Source: an uncultured Winogradskyella sp.
GTDB lineage: Bacteria; Bacteroidota; Bacteroidia; Flavobacteriales; Flavobacteriaceae
DNA length: 33,046 nucleotides
Direction of reading: 5' to 3'
Assembly (NCBI RefSeq): GCF_937958655.1
Contig: NZ_CALGNH010000036.1
Coordinates: 1 to 33,046 of the forward strand
In this document: positions 1 to 8,006 of the stretch, piece by piece
Layout of the letters: every line of letters starts with the position of its first letter
How positions within the stretch are numbered: position 1 is the stretch's first letter
Position numbers and translations under genes: made by a program
Notes under the pieces: model-generated
What the model was told of the DNA's origin: nothing
Databases searched by the model: none
Seen by the model: the letters and a program-made list of their open reading frames with translations, nothing else

Positions 1-2963
1 ATCGTAGCTGTATCTAAAGTTATCGTTACCGCTGTGCCATTTTCGAGCGATTTAATGATAATAGGGTTTTGTATATTTTGTACAAGGTTTAAACGTTCTG
101 TAATGAGTTTAATGCCTTTGGATTGGTGTAAGGATGCTTGTTTGTTTTTCTGTAATCCCTTGCCATTGTCGGTGACTGTAAGTTGTAGTTTATTACCTAT
201 TTCAGCAATACCCAAAGCAATTTTAGGATTTACGATTTTAGTTGTAAAAGCGTGTTCAAAACAGTTTTCTATAATGGGTTGTAAAAGCAATGGTAAGATA
301 AATGTCTCGCTAGGTTCTACACAGTCATCTATATTCATTTCAAACTGTACTCGGTTTCCAAACCTCATATTTTCAATCAATACATAGCGTTGTATGTACT
401 GTAGTTCCTGTTCCAAAGTAATTTTGGATTGTGCTGAGTGGTCTAAAGTGGCACGCATTAGCTTAGAAAATTCACCCATAAAGTACAGTGCGTTATCCAC
501 ATCGTTATCAATGATGTAGTTCTGGATGCTGTTCATTGCATTAAAGGTAAAATGTGGGTTCATCTGGCTTTGTAAGGCTTCTAGCTTGGTTGCAGTTAAG
601 CGTTGTTCTATTTCAGCTAGTTGTTGTTGCTGTTTGTTTTTTCGCTTTAAGCGAAAGTAAAACCACCCAAACACAAAACCAGAAACCCCCAAAGAGACAA
701 GCATCCAAAACCACCACCGTTGATATACAGGCTGTGCAATATGAATATTTAAAACGTTCCGTGAGTAAGTTGTACCATAATGCAAGTCCTTTACTAATAG
801 ATTTACTTTATGTTGTCCAGATGGCAGTAATGGTAACAGTAATTTCGGTTCTAAAAGTGCTATATGCTTATTGCCATCAATTGAATAGCTATATTCTAAT
901 TTATTGGGATACGGATGGTTAGGAATACTAACGGAAAGCAATACCGTATTTTGGTCTGGATTTAGGTCAATGGTTTTCGTGTCAACCGTAAAAGGTTGAT
1001 AATTTACCGTGACCTTGTCTAGCTGTATGTCTAAGTCGGTTTTGGGTATTGCAAACTTGTTGAGGTTTATGGAATAGTAACCACTGTTTGTGCCGACAGA
1101 AAGGATGTTATCTGAAATGCTTGCATTTTGAACAAACAAATCTGTGATGCCTTGGTCTTGGTCAATGAGTATTTCCGTGCTATCGGTAACAATATTTACA
1201 CCACGTTCAGTACCTATGAGTAACCTATCCTTGTTATACTTCAAAAATTGGATGGATTGTCCTTTGTAACGCTTTTGCGAAAGCGTATCAATAACAGTAT
1301 TACTGTTTAAGTCATATTTTATAATCGTTCCAGAAGTTTCTGCAAGGTATGTATTTCCGTCACCATTAGGCGTGGTCATATAGGATAAGGTTTTGTCTTT
1401 AATCAAATGATTAAAGTCGTTACCGTCATAGCTAAACAACCCAATAAAACGGGATAGGAAGTAAGTAGTGTTACCTATGGTTGTGATACTATTTACATCG
1501 ATTGGGGTATTGTGTTGTTGAGGTTTATAAAAAGTAAATTCTGTGGAACTTTTAAAAACAAACACGCCATTATACAAAACAGGTGCAATGAGTTTACCAT
1601 CGGGTCTAACCTCAAAGACTTCGGACAAAACAGGATAGTACGCTTTGATATTGCCTAGCAAGTCAACTTTGTAAATACCCAAATTAGTTGCCACCCAAAT
1701 GTTATCCTGTACTTGTTTTACTGAATGAATTTTAAATCTAGAGATATTTATATTTTCTCTCAGCCTATATAATTTTTGTAATCCTAAAATTTCAGTTGGT
1801 TTAAAATTATCTTTAGCGTGCTTTATAAAGCTTTGTGCATCAATCTTAAAATGGTTTTGCGAGGTCGTTATGCTCACTTGCTTTGCAGTTGCTAAAAGGG
1901 TTAAACTATCATTTTTCATAAATCCTATTACCTTTTCAGTTGTAGGATTGTATAATACTTTTTTGGAAACATCCACACGATACAAGCCATCATCTAGTGT
2001 TCCTACATAGAGAACATCCAATTCCTTATCATAGAGAATACTCCAAATAGCGGTGCTTGGTATTCCATAGGATTTATTTTGATTTTGGAAATTGTCAAGG
2101 TCTAATTTGTAAGCACCACCATCATCGGTGTGTGCGCCCCAGTTTGCACTGTAAACCGTATTCTCATTCACAGGTGCATAATCCCAAACGATACTTGAAG
2201 GTACAGAGCGTAATGATTTACCACCATAGATGAGATTTTCTATCTTGTAAACGTCGATGGTTTTGGGTTTACTCACGTAAGCGAGATTTCCAGATGTGCC
2301 AAGTGCAAAAAGGTGTTTAGTATTGGTAGTCTGTCCGATAGTAGGGTTGCTTGCAAGGTTTTTTATCTTGTATATACCTGCTCTAAGCGTAATGAAATAG
2401 ACCTCATCTCGATACTCGAAGAAGTCTTGCACCTGTAATTTCTCGTTTGGTTCTGTAATTTCAAAGTTGGTAAAACTATCATCTTTAAGAACAGATAAAC
2501 CATTCTCAGTACCTACTAGAACTGCACCATCTTTAACCCATATCTTACGGATGTAGTCGCTTATAAGTCCATTGGAAGTATCATACTTGGTAATGGTACT
2601 ATCATTGATTTTAAATAGTCCTTTACCATACGTTCCTTGCCATATCGCTCCGTCACCATCCTGTTGTATATCCCATACCATTGCAGATGGTAAGTCTGGA
2701 TGCGTAAAACGCTTTATTTTGCCGTTTTTTAATTGTGCTACTCCATTATCAGTACCCAACCAAATTACACCATTAGAAGCTCTTAAAATTGTACGAACGG
2801 CATTGTTAGGTAATCCATCTCGAACATCAAAATGCGTGGATGGGTATTGTTGTCCAAAACCCAGACTGCACCAAAGGCACAGAATAAATAGTCTAACTAT
2901 TTTGAGTAATGGCTTGTACAAAAGAAGATTGTTTGCGATGTGATACGGGTATTCTAATGGCAT
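1..2963 (-). CDS. Propeller-type sensor histidine kinase (His_kinase/LytS class), 3' end cut by window edge
   Basis: Membrane sensor kinase that should phosphorylate the adjacent LytTR regulator. An open frame without stops runs from the ATG at 2963-2961 to base 3, about 987 residues, and only a few C-terminal residues should be missing. In order: a hydrophobic signal segment (IVRLFILCLWCSLGFG) near residues 22-37; many two-component-propeller repeats of the DGLPNNAV / IWLGTDNGV type to about residue 640; a Y_Y_Y-like domain near 675-735 (LEYSYSIDG); one membrane helix near 745-768; a short coil; the His_kinase box with H804 (MNPHFTFNAMNSIQ); then a GHKL ATPase with N900 (ENCFEH) and D932 (DNGKGL). 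The ATG overlaps the regulator gene by 71 bases. A TTG at 2921-2919 would give a cleaner signal peptide and a 29-base overlap, so the start is uncertain. The overlap implies co-transcription. The ligand is unknown. Confidence 0.88.
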   Translation of the reverse strand, partial: MPLEYPYHIANNLLLYKPLLKIVRLFILCLWCSLGFGQQYPSTHFDVRDGLPNNAVRTILRASNGVIWLGTDNGVAQLKNGKIKRFTHPDLPSAMVWDIQQDGDGAIWQGTYGKGLFKINDSTITKYDTSNGLISDYIRKIWVKDGAVLVGTENGLSVLKDDSFTNFEITEPNEKLQVQDFFEYRDEVYFITLRAGIYKIKNLASNPTIGQTTNTKHLFALGTSGNLAYVSKPKTIDVYKIENLIYGGKSLRSVPSSIVWDYAPVNENTVYSANWGAHTDDGGAYKLDLDNFQNQNKSYGIPSTAIWSILYDKELDVLYVGTLDDGLYRVDVSKKVLYNPTTEKVIGFMKNDSLTLLATAKQVSITTSQNHFKIDAQSFIKHAKDNFKPTEILGLQKLYRLRENINISRFKIHSVKQVQDNIWVATNLGIYKVDLLGNIKAYYPVLSEVFEVRPDGKLIAPVLYNGVFVFKSSTEFTFYKPQQHNTPIDVNSITTIGNTTYFLSRFIGLFSYDGNDFNHLIKDKTLSYMTTPNGDGNTYLAETSGTIIKYDLNSNTVIDTLSQKRYKGQSIQFLKYNKDRLLIGTERGVNIVTDSTEILIDQDQGITDLFVQNASISDNILSVGTNSGYYSINLNKFAIPKTDLDIQLDKVTVNYQPFTVDTKTIDLNPDQNTVLLSVSIPNHPYPNKLEYSYSIDGNKHIALLEPKLLLPLLPSGQHKVNLLVKDLHYGTTYSRNVLNIHIAQPVYQRWWFWMLVSLGVSGFVFGWFYFRLKRKNKQQQQLAEIEQRLTATKLEALQSQMNPHFTFNAMNSIQNYIIDNDVDNALYFMGEFSKLMRATLDHSAQSKITLEQELQYIQRYVLIENMRFGNRVQFEMNIDDCVEPSETFILPLLLQPIIENCFEHAFTTKIVNPKIALGIAEIGNKLQLTVTDNGKGLQKNKQASLHQSKGIKLITERLNLVQNIQNPIIIKSLENGTAVTITLDTAT

Positions 2964-3645
2964 TGACTAATTCAATTTGCATCGTAGCCTTATGAAAATG
3001 TTTGATGTAATTAAGATTAACCAAATAACTTTTATGTACCCTAAAGAAATTGGGTGCAGTAATTAGTTCTTCAATGCTTTTGAGCGTTTTTGAAGCAGTT
3101 ATGGTAGTTCCATCTACTAAATATATCAAACAGTAATTATCGTCTGCCTGAGCGTACAAAATGTTTGACTTATTGACTAGGGTAAAACCTGTTTCAGTAG
3201 GTATGGTTAACTTTTGAAAATCAGCAGATAAATTACCTACATTATTAAGTAGTAGTTCAATACGATGTGCTTTTTGTTTAGTACTCTGCTGAGCTTCAAA
3301 ACGTTTAACCGTAGATAGTAAATCAATGTAGTTTATGGGTTTGAGTAGGTAATCAAAGGCACTATACTTTATGGCTTTAATAGCAAATTCACTGAATGCG
3401 GTGGTGAAGACAACCTCAAAACTTACGGTATCGATGCTTTTTAGTAGTTCAAAACCATTTTTATCAGGCATTTGTATGTCCAAAAAGATGAGGTCTGGTC
3501 TATGCTCATCTATTGCTTGCAAGGCTTCATCTACTGAACTACATTTTGCACAAATAGCAAATTTGTCTGGGAAATACCGTTGTAGAAGTTTTTCCAGAAA
3601 CTCCCTTGCATTTAGTTCATCATCAACTATTACTGTTTTAATCAC
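2893..3645 (-). CDS. LytTR-family response regulator
   Basis: Cytoplasmic two-component regulator of 250 residues. The receiver domain is residues 1-120, with acidic residues in IVDDE, phospho-acceptor D56 in LIFLDIQMP and the conserved lysine in LLKPINY near 102. A LytTR DNA-binding domain fills about 145-245 (FFRVHKSYLVNLNYIKHF). Translation begins at a GTG (3645-3643), because the canonical start MIKTVIVDDE falls there. The kinase gene overlaps its 3' end, so the two form one operon. Three phased repeats at 3690-3740 upstream fit LytTR operator geometry and suggest autoregulation. A TAATTTTG minus-7 box at 3657-3650 sits so close to the GTG that the message could be nearly leaderless (inference). 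Confidence 0.93.
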   Translation of the reverse strand: MIKTVIVDDELNAREFLEKLLQRYFPDKFAICAKCSSVDEALQAIDEHRPDLIFLDIQMPDKNGFELLKSIDTVSFEVVFTTAFSEFAIKAIKYSAFDYLLKPINYIDLLSTVKRFEAQQSTKQKAHRIELLLNNVGNLSADFQKLTIPTETGFTLVNKSNILYAQADDNYCLIYLVDGTTITASKTLKSIEELITAPNFFRVHKSYLVNLNYIKHFHKATMQIELVNAIRIPVSHRKQSSFVQAITQNS

Positions 3646-3649
3646 GAGC

Positions 3650-3657
3650 CAAAATTA
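3650..3657 (-). promoter_or_regulatory. Bacteroidota minus-7 box of the LytTR operon
   Basis: Minus-strand TAATTTTG fits the TAnnTTTG consensus of the primary sigma factor of this phylum and lies just before the GTG start at 3645. No recognisable TTTG minus-33 element sits 17-20 bp upstream, which would fit an activator-dependent promoter served by the repeats at 3690-3740. Confidence 0.45.
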
Positions 3658-3689
3658 ACATTTATTTTTACTTGTTATTCATTTGATGA

Positions 3690-3740
3690 GGTATCGTACC
3701 ATATTTAATGATAACCGTACCTCCCTACCTGATAAACGTA
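3690..3740 (-). promoter_or_regulatory. Putative LytTR operator: three direct repeats, 21-bp period
   Basis: Read on the minus strand, TACGTTTAT (3740-3732) matches every position of the LytTR half-site consensus [TA][AC][CA]GTTN[AG][TG]. TACGGTTAT (3719-3711) differs at one position, and the spacer between them is exactly 12 bp, as known for this family. A third, weaker copy TACGATACC (3698-3690) follows at the same 12-bp spacing. All three sit in the same helical phase and share GTACG. They lie 45-95 bp upstream of the response-regulator start, the natural place for autoactivation. Binding by the adjacent regulator is inferred from geometry and proximity. Confidence 0.68.
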
Positions 3741-3741
3741 C

Positions 3742-4022
3742 TATAAATTTTTTCTTGCTGTCACCGTTCTTAGAATACCATTGATTAAAAATCGATAATT
3801 TGGATAGGATAGATTAGTCAAAAAAATTTCTAGCACTTTTTGTCAAATATTTAGATTTAAGGCAACAAAAGTCGTTTTAGATAAACTATTCACTAAAAAT
3901 TTACGAATTACCTGTGTTTTTCATTGACACTTGTATGTTTTTTTACTACGATTGTAGCATTGAGTACTATTTATCCTTGTATAAGGGATTATTGTACCTA
4001 ATTGTTAAAGAAAAAGAGAAAT
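3742..4022. other. Divergent intergenic stretch of the accessory region
   Basis: No credible gene lies between the regulator and the Rep-like gene. Apart from the LytTR repeats to its left, it is AT-rich. A short imperfect dyad, ATCCTT and AAGGGAT around four bases (3972-3988), and a TATCCTTG box resembling minus-7 lie 35-50 bp before the Rep-like start and could serve as its promoter or operator. No long hairpin or iteron array was seen. Confidence 0.4.
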
Positions 4023-4679
4023 ATGATAGTAAAAGATTTTTATACCACAAAAGAAATAGCAGATATAGGAAATATCTGTACTGAAACAGTAAATAGACGT
4101 AGAAGTAAATTTATAAATGAGGGTAATACCAGATTATTCAAGTTAGACCAAAGACCATATTTACATAGTTATAGATTTTTAAGTGAATTTGTTAGTGATA
4201 CTGTGTATTCCATAATAGAAACTAATAAGCAAATGAAAAATACCATAGAATGCTTGAATAGTCATAGGTCATTTGAAAGAAAGTTGAGTTATTTGGAATG
4301 GGATTACTTTGTGACTATAGCCTATGAAGCGGACTTTTCAAATAAAATCTGTTATGAATTTATGAGTAAGGCTTATAGTACGATTGATGATTATGCATTT
4401 AGTGGTGATACACGTATGTTCTTTGTTTCTGAACCATTTACAAATAGGAAAGGATATCACAACCATTGTGTTGTAAAAGCAGGTGTTTCATCAGATATAT
4501 TGAAACAAATGTTAGAACGCAGTGTGCCGAAGGCTAGAATAGATGTACAACCATTTCAAAGAGAAAAAGCCGGCATATTCTACATCTGCAAGAATGGTTT
4601 TAGGGGTGAGGACTGGGATATAATGGGGAATAACCTAAAAAATGACGGTGATTATCTGGAACGGATAGGAAGTGCTTAA
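4023..4679 (+). CDS. HTH plus HUH-type replication-initiator-like protein
   Basis: A 218-residue protein with three features of rolling-circle HUH nucleases. Residues 93-104 (WDYFVTIAYEAD) resemble motif 1. Residues 132-153 carry FFVSEP and then GYHNHCVV with H146 and H148, the metal-binding pair. GIFYICKN (184-191) places Y187 three residues before K190, the YxxK layout of the catalytic tyrosine. The first 35 residues (YTTKEIADIGNICTETVNRRR) look like a helix-turn-helix. If this is right, the protein nicks single-stranded origin DNA for plasmid-like replication or mobilisation. The ATG at 4023 is preferred over the upstream TTG at 4002 because a purine-rich stretch precedes it. It lies upstream of a serine recombinase in the same direction. 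The family is not recognised with certainty. The central residue of the metal motif is Asn rather than hydrophobic, so activity is uncertain. Confidence 0.55.
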   Translation: MIVKDFYTTKEIADIGNICTETVNRRRSKFINEGNTRLFKLDQRPYLHSYRFLSEFVSDTVYSIIETNKQMKNTIECLNSHRSFERKLSYLEWDYFVTIAYEADFSNKICYEFMSKAYSTIDDYAFSGDTRMFFVSEPFTNRKGYHNHCVVKAGVSSDILKQMLERSVPKARIDVQPFQREKAGIFYICKNGFRGEDWDIMGNNLKNDGDYLERIGSA

Positions 4680-4837
4680 AGCTGTTCAATACGATTGATT
4701 TTATCTCTAATTTCCTCAATTTCAAGTCTAAATCTGAGTATTCTCAGTTGATTTTGAATTGAGGATTTTTTGTTTGCATCAGTTGCTAGATTGAGTTCCG
4801 TTTGCTTTAGCCGTATTTGGTCTTGTAGTTTATCCAT
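4676..4837 (-). CDS. 53-residue coiled-coil microprotein
   Basis: Minus-strand frame from ATG 4837-4835 to TAA 4678-4676, beginning MDKLQDQIRLKQTELNLATD. It is charged, almost free of aromatics, and shows heptad-like spacing of Leu and Ile through residues 4-53, so a coiled coil is predicted. It fills nearly the whole space between the Rep-like gene and the recombinase. Its stop overlaps the Rep-like stop by four bases in convergent orientation. The family is unknown. It could be an accessory factor or antagonist of the element's DNA-processing proteins, but that is guesswork. It may also be a chance frame, though its composition looks protein-like. Confidence 0.5.
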   Translation of the reverse strand: MDKLQDQIRLKQTELNLATDANKKSSIQNQLRILRFRLEIEEIRDKINRIEQL

Positions 4838-4889
4838 TTCATTTTAAAATAAATACTACCATCTATATCAACCGTATAAGCTATTTTAA

Positions 4890-4897
4890 TATTTTTG
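4890..4897 (+). promoter_or_regulatory. Minus-7 box before the serine recombinase
   Basis: TATTTTTG fits TAnnTTTG and ends 16 bases before the recombinase ATG, giving a plausible short leader. No clear minus-33 element is visible. Confidence 0.4.
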
Positions 4898-4913
4898 AGT
4901 AAATTTTTATTTA

Positions 4914-6626
4914 ATGCTAGGAATTTATTGCCGAAGAAGTGGTAGCAACGATAAGAGCGCATCAATCGAGGTGCAACGTGAAGAAGGATTATCCTTTGCA
5001 AAGTCCTTGGGTTATGACAATCCAGAGATTTATGAGGATGTAGCCATAAGTGGTACGAAAAATGAAATAAAGGACAGACCAAGTTTTGCGAGATTATACG
5101 ATGATATTGACAAGGGGCGTATTACAGCAGTTTATGCTATTGACCAGTCTAGAATAGAGCGTAACTCAATGGTCTGGAATTTATTTGTTCACATAATGAT
5201 TGAACGAAAATGTTTGTACTATCCTAATGGACAGGAATTTAATCTCGAAGACCCAAACAACAAATTTTTAACACAGGTTTTAAGTGCTTCAAACGAATTG
5301 TACGCATCACTTACAAGCCAGAAGGTTAAACTAGCACATTACAAGAATGTTTCTAATGGAAAGACGCACGGATTGCTGCCCTACGGCTATCAACGTGATA
5401 AAAATGGTTTCTATGAGGTTGTCCAAGAGGAAGCCGAAGTTATCAGAAGGATTTACAACTTATCTTTAGAAGGAAATGGCACTTACACCATAGCCAACAT
5501 ACTCAACAAGGAAAATACTCCAACAAAATTTAATCGATTTAAAGGCACGATAACACGAATAGACAAATACACCAAGAACATAACAGAACATTCCAAAGAA
5601 GCCGTTAAATGGCGTGGAAATGTAATTTACGATATGATTGTAAATACAGTGTACAAAGGAAAACGGAAATGGAAGGATGAATATTTTGATATACCTGCTA
5701 TTGTTGAGGTTGACCAATGGGAAGCTGTAAACAAAAATTTAAAGAAAAATAAAAAGAACGTTGGTAAACGCCCAGAATACAGTTATTTACTTAATGGTAT
5801 CATTTATTGTGGTCACTGCGGTAAGGAATATAGGGGTAAAAAACGCCCCAAAGGAAACGATAATGCATACAAGTGTACGGGTCGAAGACCACCCAATTCT
5901 AGCTGTACCCTAAGTAGAGGTATCAGTTTAGCCAAAATTGAAACGTTTATCGTGAAGCACCTATTCCATAAAGAAGATTTTAAAAAAGGTTTGTTAGAGC
6001 AAAAAACTGAAAGTACAGAACAGTCAAAACTTCAAAAAAGACTGAGTGATAAACAAAATTTGTCTGGAATTTTGGAAAAAAAGTTGAAACTAGCAGGTGA
6101 AAGATTGCTTGACCCAGATTTTACAGATGACCCGTTTGTAAAAGAAAATTACCTCAATGTCAAAAAGCAGATACAGCAGAACAAAGAAGAAATTGTAGCA
6201 ATACAGGAACAGCTAGCGGTTGCAAATAATGAGACAAGAAGAGAACGCATAAAACAGATATTTGAAGATTACACGGATAATATTGACTTCACTGACCTAA
6301 AAGCATTAGTACATTCACTAATAAAAAGGATTACAGTACATTGGAATATTGACGATTTTGGAAAAGGGTATTATATATTCCAAATTGATTACAAGCTGTC
6401 TAATGAACGTTTTTTATTTACTACTAATAGGACGGCAATGAATTGGCTATTGTTAACGAGGTACAGGAAAAGTGCTACTAATGAAGAAGAGTTGCAAGAA
6501 GATAAAGAGTTAGCGCAAGAAATGGGATGGACTATCGATGACGATTTTGAAGGTCTGGAGGTCGTAGGTGGTGACTATGATTTAGGTATAAAATTGTTGA
6601 GAGATGAATTTATACATTTTGATTAG
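4914..6626 (+). CDS. Large serine recombinase (site-specific integrase)
   Basis: A 570-residue integrase that would catalyse insertion and, with a directionality factor, excision of a mobile element through a 5'-phosphoserine link. The resolvase domain spans 1-140, with nucleophile S9 in IYCRRSG and the arginine-rich IDQSRIERN near 76-84. A Recombinase domain covers about 155-280. A zinc ribbon has C299, C302, C321 and C331. A coiled coil at about 355-440 is typical of large serine recombinases, and the last 60 residues are an acidic extension. The stop lies 17 bases before a truncated DUF2400 reading frame, the usual position of such a gene beside its attachment site. No excision factor gene is recognised, although the neighbouring 53-residue frame has a suitable size. 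Confidence 0.93.
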   Translation: MLGIYCRRSGSNDKSASIEVQREEGLSFAKSLGYDNPEIYEDVAISGTKNEIKDRPSFARLYDDIDKGRITAVYAIDQSRIERNSMVWNLFVHIMIERKCLYYPNGQEFNLEDPNNKFLTQVLSASNELYASLTSQKVKLAHYKNVSNGKTHGLLPYGYQRDKNGFYEVVQEEAEVIRRIYNLSLEGNGTYTIANILNKENTPTKFNRFKGTITRIDKYTKNITEHSKEAVKWRGNVIYDMIVNTVYKGKRKWKDEYFDIPAIVEVDQWEAVNKNLKKNKKNVGKRPEYSYLLNGIIYCGHCGKEYRGKKRPKGNDNAYKCTGRRPPNSSCTLSRGISLAKIETFIVKHLFHKEDFKKGLLEQKTESTEQSKLQKRLSDKQNLSGILEKKLKLAGERLLDPDFTDDPFVKENYLNVKKQIQQNKEEIVAIQEQLAVANNETRRERIKQIFEDYTDNIDFTDLKALVHSLIKRITVHWNIDDFGKGYYIFQIDYKLSNERFLFTTNRTAMNWLLLTRYRKSATNEEELQEDKELAQEMGWTIDDDFEGLEVVGGDYDLGIKLLRDEFIHFD

Positions 6627-6652
6627 TTATCTAAATTAACTGTATCAATATG
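6627..6652. other. Probable att junction (right end of element)
   Basis: Immediately after the recombinase stop, the sequence enters the DUF2400 frame. A stop (TAA, 6632-6634) blocks that frame, and recognisable family residues (I-N-M followed by YLRWMV) start at 6644. The crossover core is therefore expected within roughly 6635-6650, near TGTATCAATATG. This is inferred from where homology resumes. The partner end lies outside the window. Confidence 0.5.
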
Positions 6653-6910
6653 TACTTACGATGGATGGTACGTAACGATAATTCTGGAGTAGATTTTGGT
6701 ATATGGAAAAGCCTCTCACCTTCTCAATTGAGTTGTCCGTTAGATGTGCATTCTGGCAATGTGGCTCGTAAGCTCGGACTCTTAAAACGTAAACAAAATG
6801 ATGGTAAAGCCCTAGCTGAACTCGATACTAATCTAAGAAATTTAAATCCTATAGACCCTGTTAAATATGATTTTGCGCTATTCGGTTTGGGTGTTTTTGA
6901 GGGGTTTTAA
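6650..6910 (+). pseudogene. DUF2400/TIGR02757 protein, C-terminal fragment
   Basis: The 86 residues match, from memory, the end of TIGR02757 (DUF2400) proteins of Bacteroidota: YLRWMVR, GVDFGIWK, SPSQLSCPLDVHSGNVARKL, then KYDFALFGLGVFEGF at the natural C-terminus. The full family is about 250 residues, so the first two thirds are missing. The frame is closed by a stop at 6632 just upstream. What remains is undamaged, which fits a recent split by the recombinase-bearing element rather than slow decay. The 5' part should lie at the element's other end, left of this window. The function of the family is not established. Confidence 0.82.
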
Positions 6911-6929
6911 TTATGCAATAACCTCATAG

Positions 6930-7980
6930 AACCATCATGGTATTCCGTTTAATAATTCGCCAAGAAATATTTCATTTTGCGGTCATACCATATTGCAAGA
7001 TGATATTATGATTGTTGAAGATGCTAGAAAAGATAAACGATTTATAGACAATCCGCTTGTTTTAGAACACAAACCCATATTTTATGCTGGTGTACCTCTA
7101 ATAAACCCAGAAGGCTATTCTTTAGGCGCCTTATGTATTTATGACCATAAGCCTAGAACACTACTTCCACAACAAAAAGATGCTTTAAAAACGCTTTCTA
7201 AACAGGTGGTGCATTTGTTTGAGTTACGAAAGCAAAATAAAACTTTAGCAGATAGTAAAAAAGAACTTGAGTTACGCAATAAGCAACTTAAGGCTTTTGC
7301 GAGCCATGTCTCTCACGATTTAAAATCTCCTCTAGCCAATATTATGGCTTTAACAGATCTTATGAAAGACGACGAAAACAGTGCATTGTCTAACGAAACT
7401 AAAGACTATGTAAACTCCATAAAAGGATCTGCCACCATTCTTAAAGATTATATAGATGGCATTTTAAAACACTATAAATCAACAGCTTTAGTAAAGGCGA
7501 AAAAAGAAGACATAGAATTAAACACTATTTGTAAATCTATAAAACAACTATTATTTAAAGCCGGTGATAAACTCATTTATAGTAATCATAAAATTGAAAA
7601 ATAGTAATAAATATGCCTTATATCAAATACTCGTAAATCTGGTAGATAATGCTTTAAAGTATAATTACAAAACAGATCGAAAGGTTAAAATTAACTATGA
7701 ATCTTTAAATCAATATCATAGATTTAGTGTTGAGGACAATGGTATTGTAATACCACGTCATCAACAAGAACGGGTTTTTGAATTATTCGAAACAATTAAA
7801 AACGATTTTAATAAATCTAGCACCATAATAGGTTTTAACAGAGTTAAAAGCCTTATTAACAAGTTAGTCGGTGCTATTTTTATCTCCTCAGAAATAGATA
7901 AGGGTAGTACGTTTAGCTTTACAATTAAAAATAAAAAAAGCTTCCGTTTTGGAAGCTTTTTTTATGTTATTTTTGAGTAA
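6930..7980 (+). pseudogene. Decayed GAF-domain sensor histidine kinase
   Basis: Remnant of a cytoplasmic histidine kinase. The first readable residues (FNNSPRNISFCGHTILQDD from about 6945) are the middle of a GAF domain, and the frame is closed upstream by TAG at 6927, only 17 bases after the DUF2400 stop, so the 5' end is deleted. A HisKA box follows (SHVSHDLKSPL, 7305-7335). At about 7598-7602 an A-run appears one base short: the frame hits TAG at 7602-7604, while the next frame continues with NKYALYQILVNLVDNALKYN. The ATPase core is eroded, with DNGIVIP for DNGIGIP and no GTGIGL box. The last residues run through a terminator hairpin. Both truncation and lost ATP-binding glycines argue for a true pseudogene. 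Confidence 0.85.
7933..7963. terminator. Bidirectional intrinsic terminator
   Basis: A perfect hairpin: arms of A-run plus GCTTCC and GGAAGC plus T-run around the loop GTTTT. With A and T tracts on both sides it can serve the kinase remnant and the convergent M61 gene. Confidence 0.88.
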
Positions 7981-8006
7981 AACATGTGAATTTATAACCA
8001 TTTACA

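Noticed and set aside
34..922. Plus-strand frames of 117 and 122 codons
   Set aside because: They lie antisense to the kinase ATPase and Y_Y_Y regions, whose minus-strand frame has clear domain motifs.
3972..3988. Possible origin hairpin or nick site for the Rep-like protein
   Set aside because: The dyad has only six pairs with a mismatch, and no conserved nick sequence can be recognised.
4807..5082. A 91-codon minus-strand frame
   Set aside because: It runs antisense through the recombinase catalytic domain and has no protein-like features.
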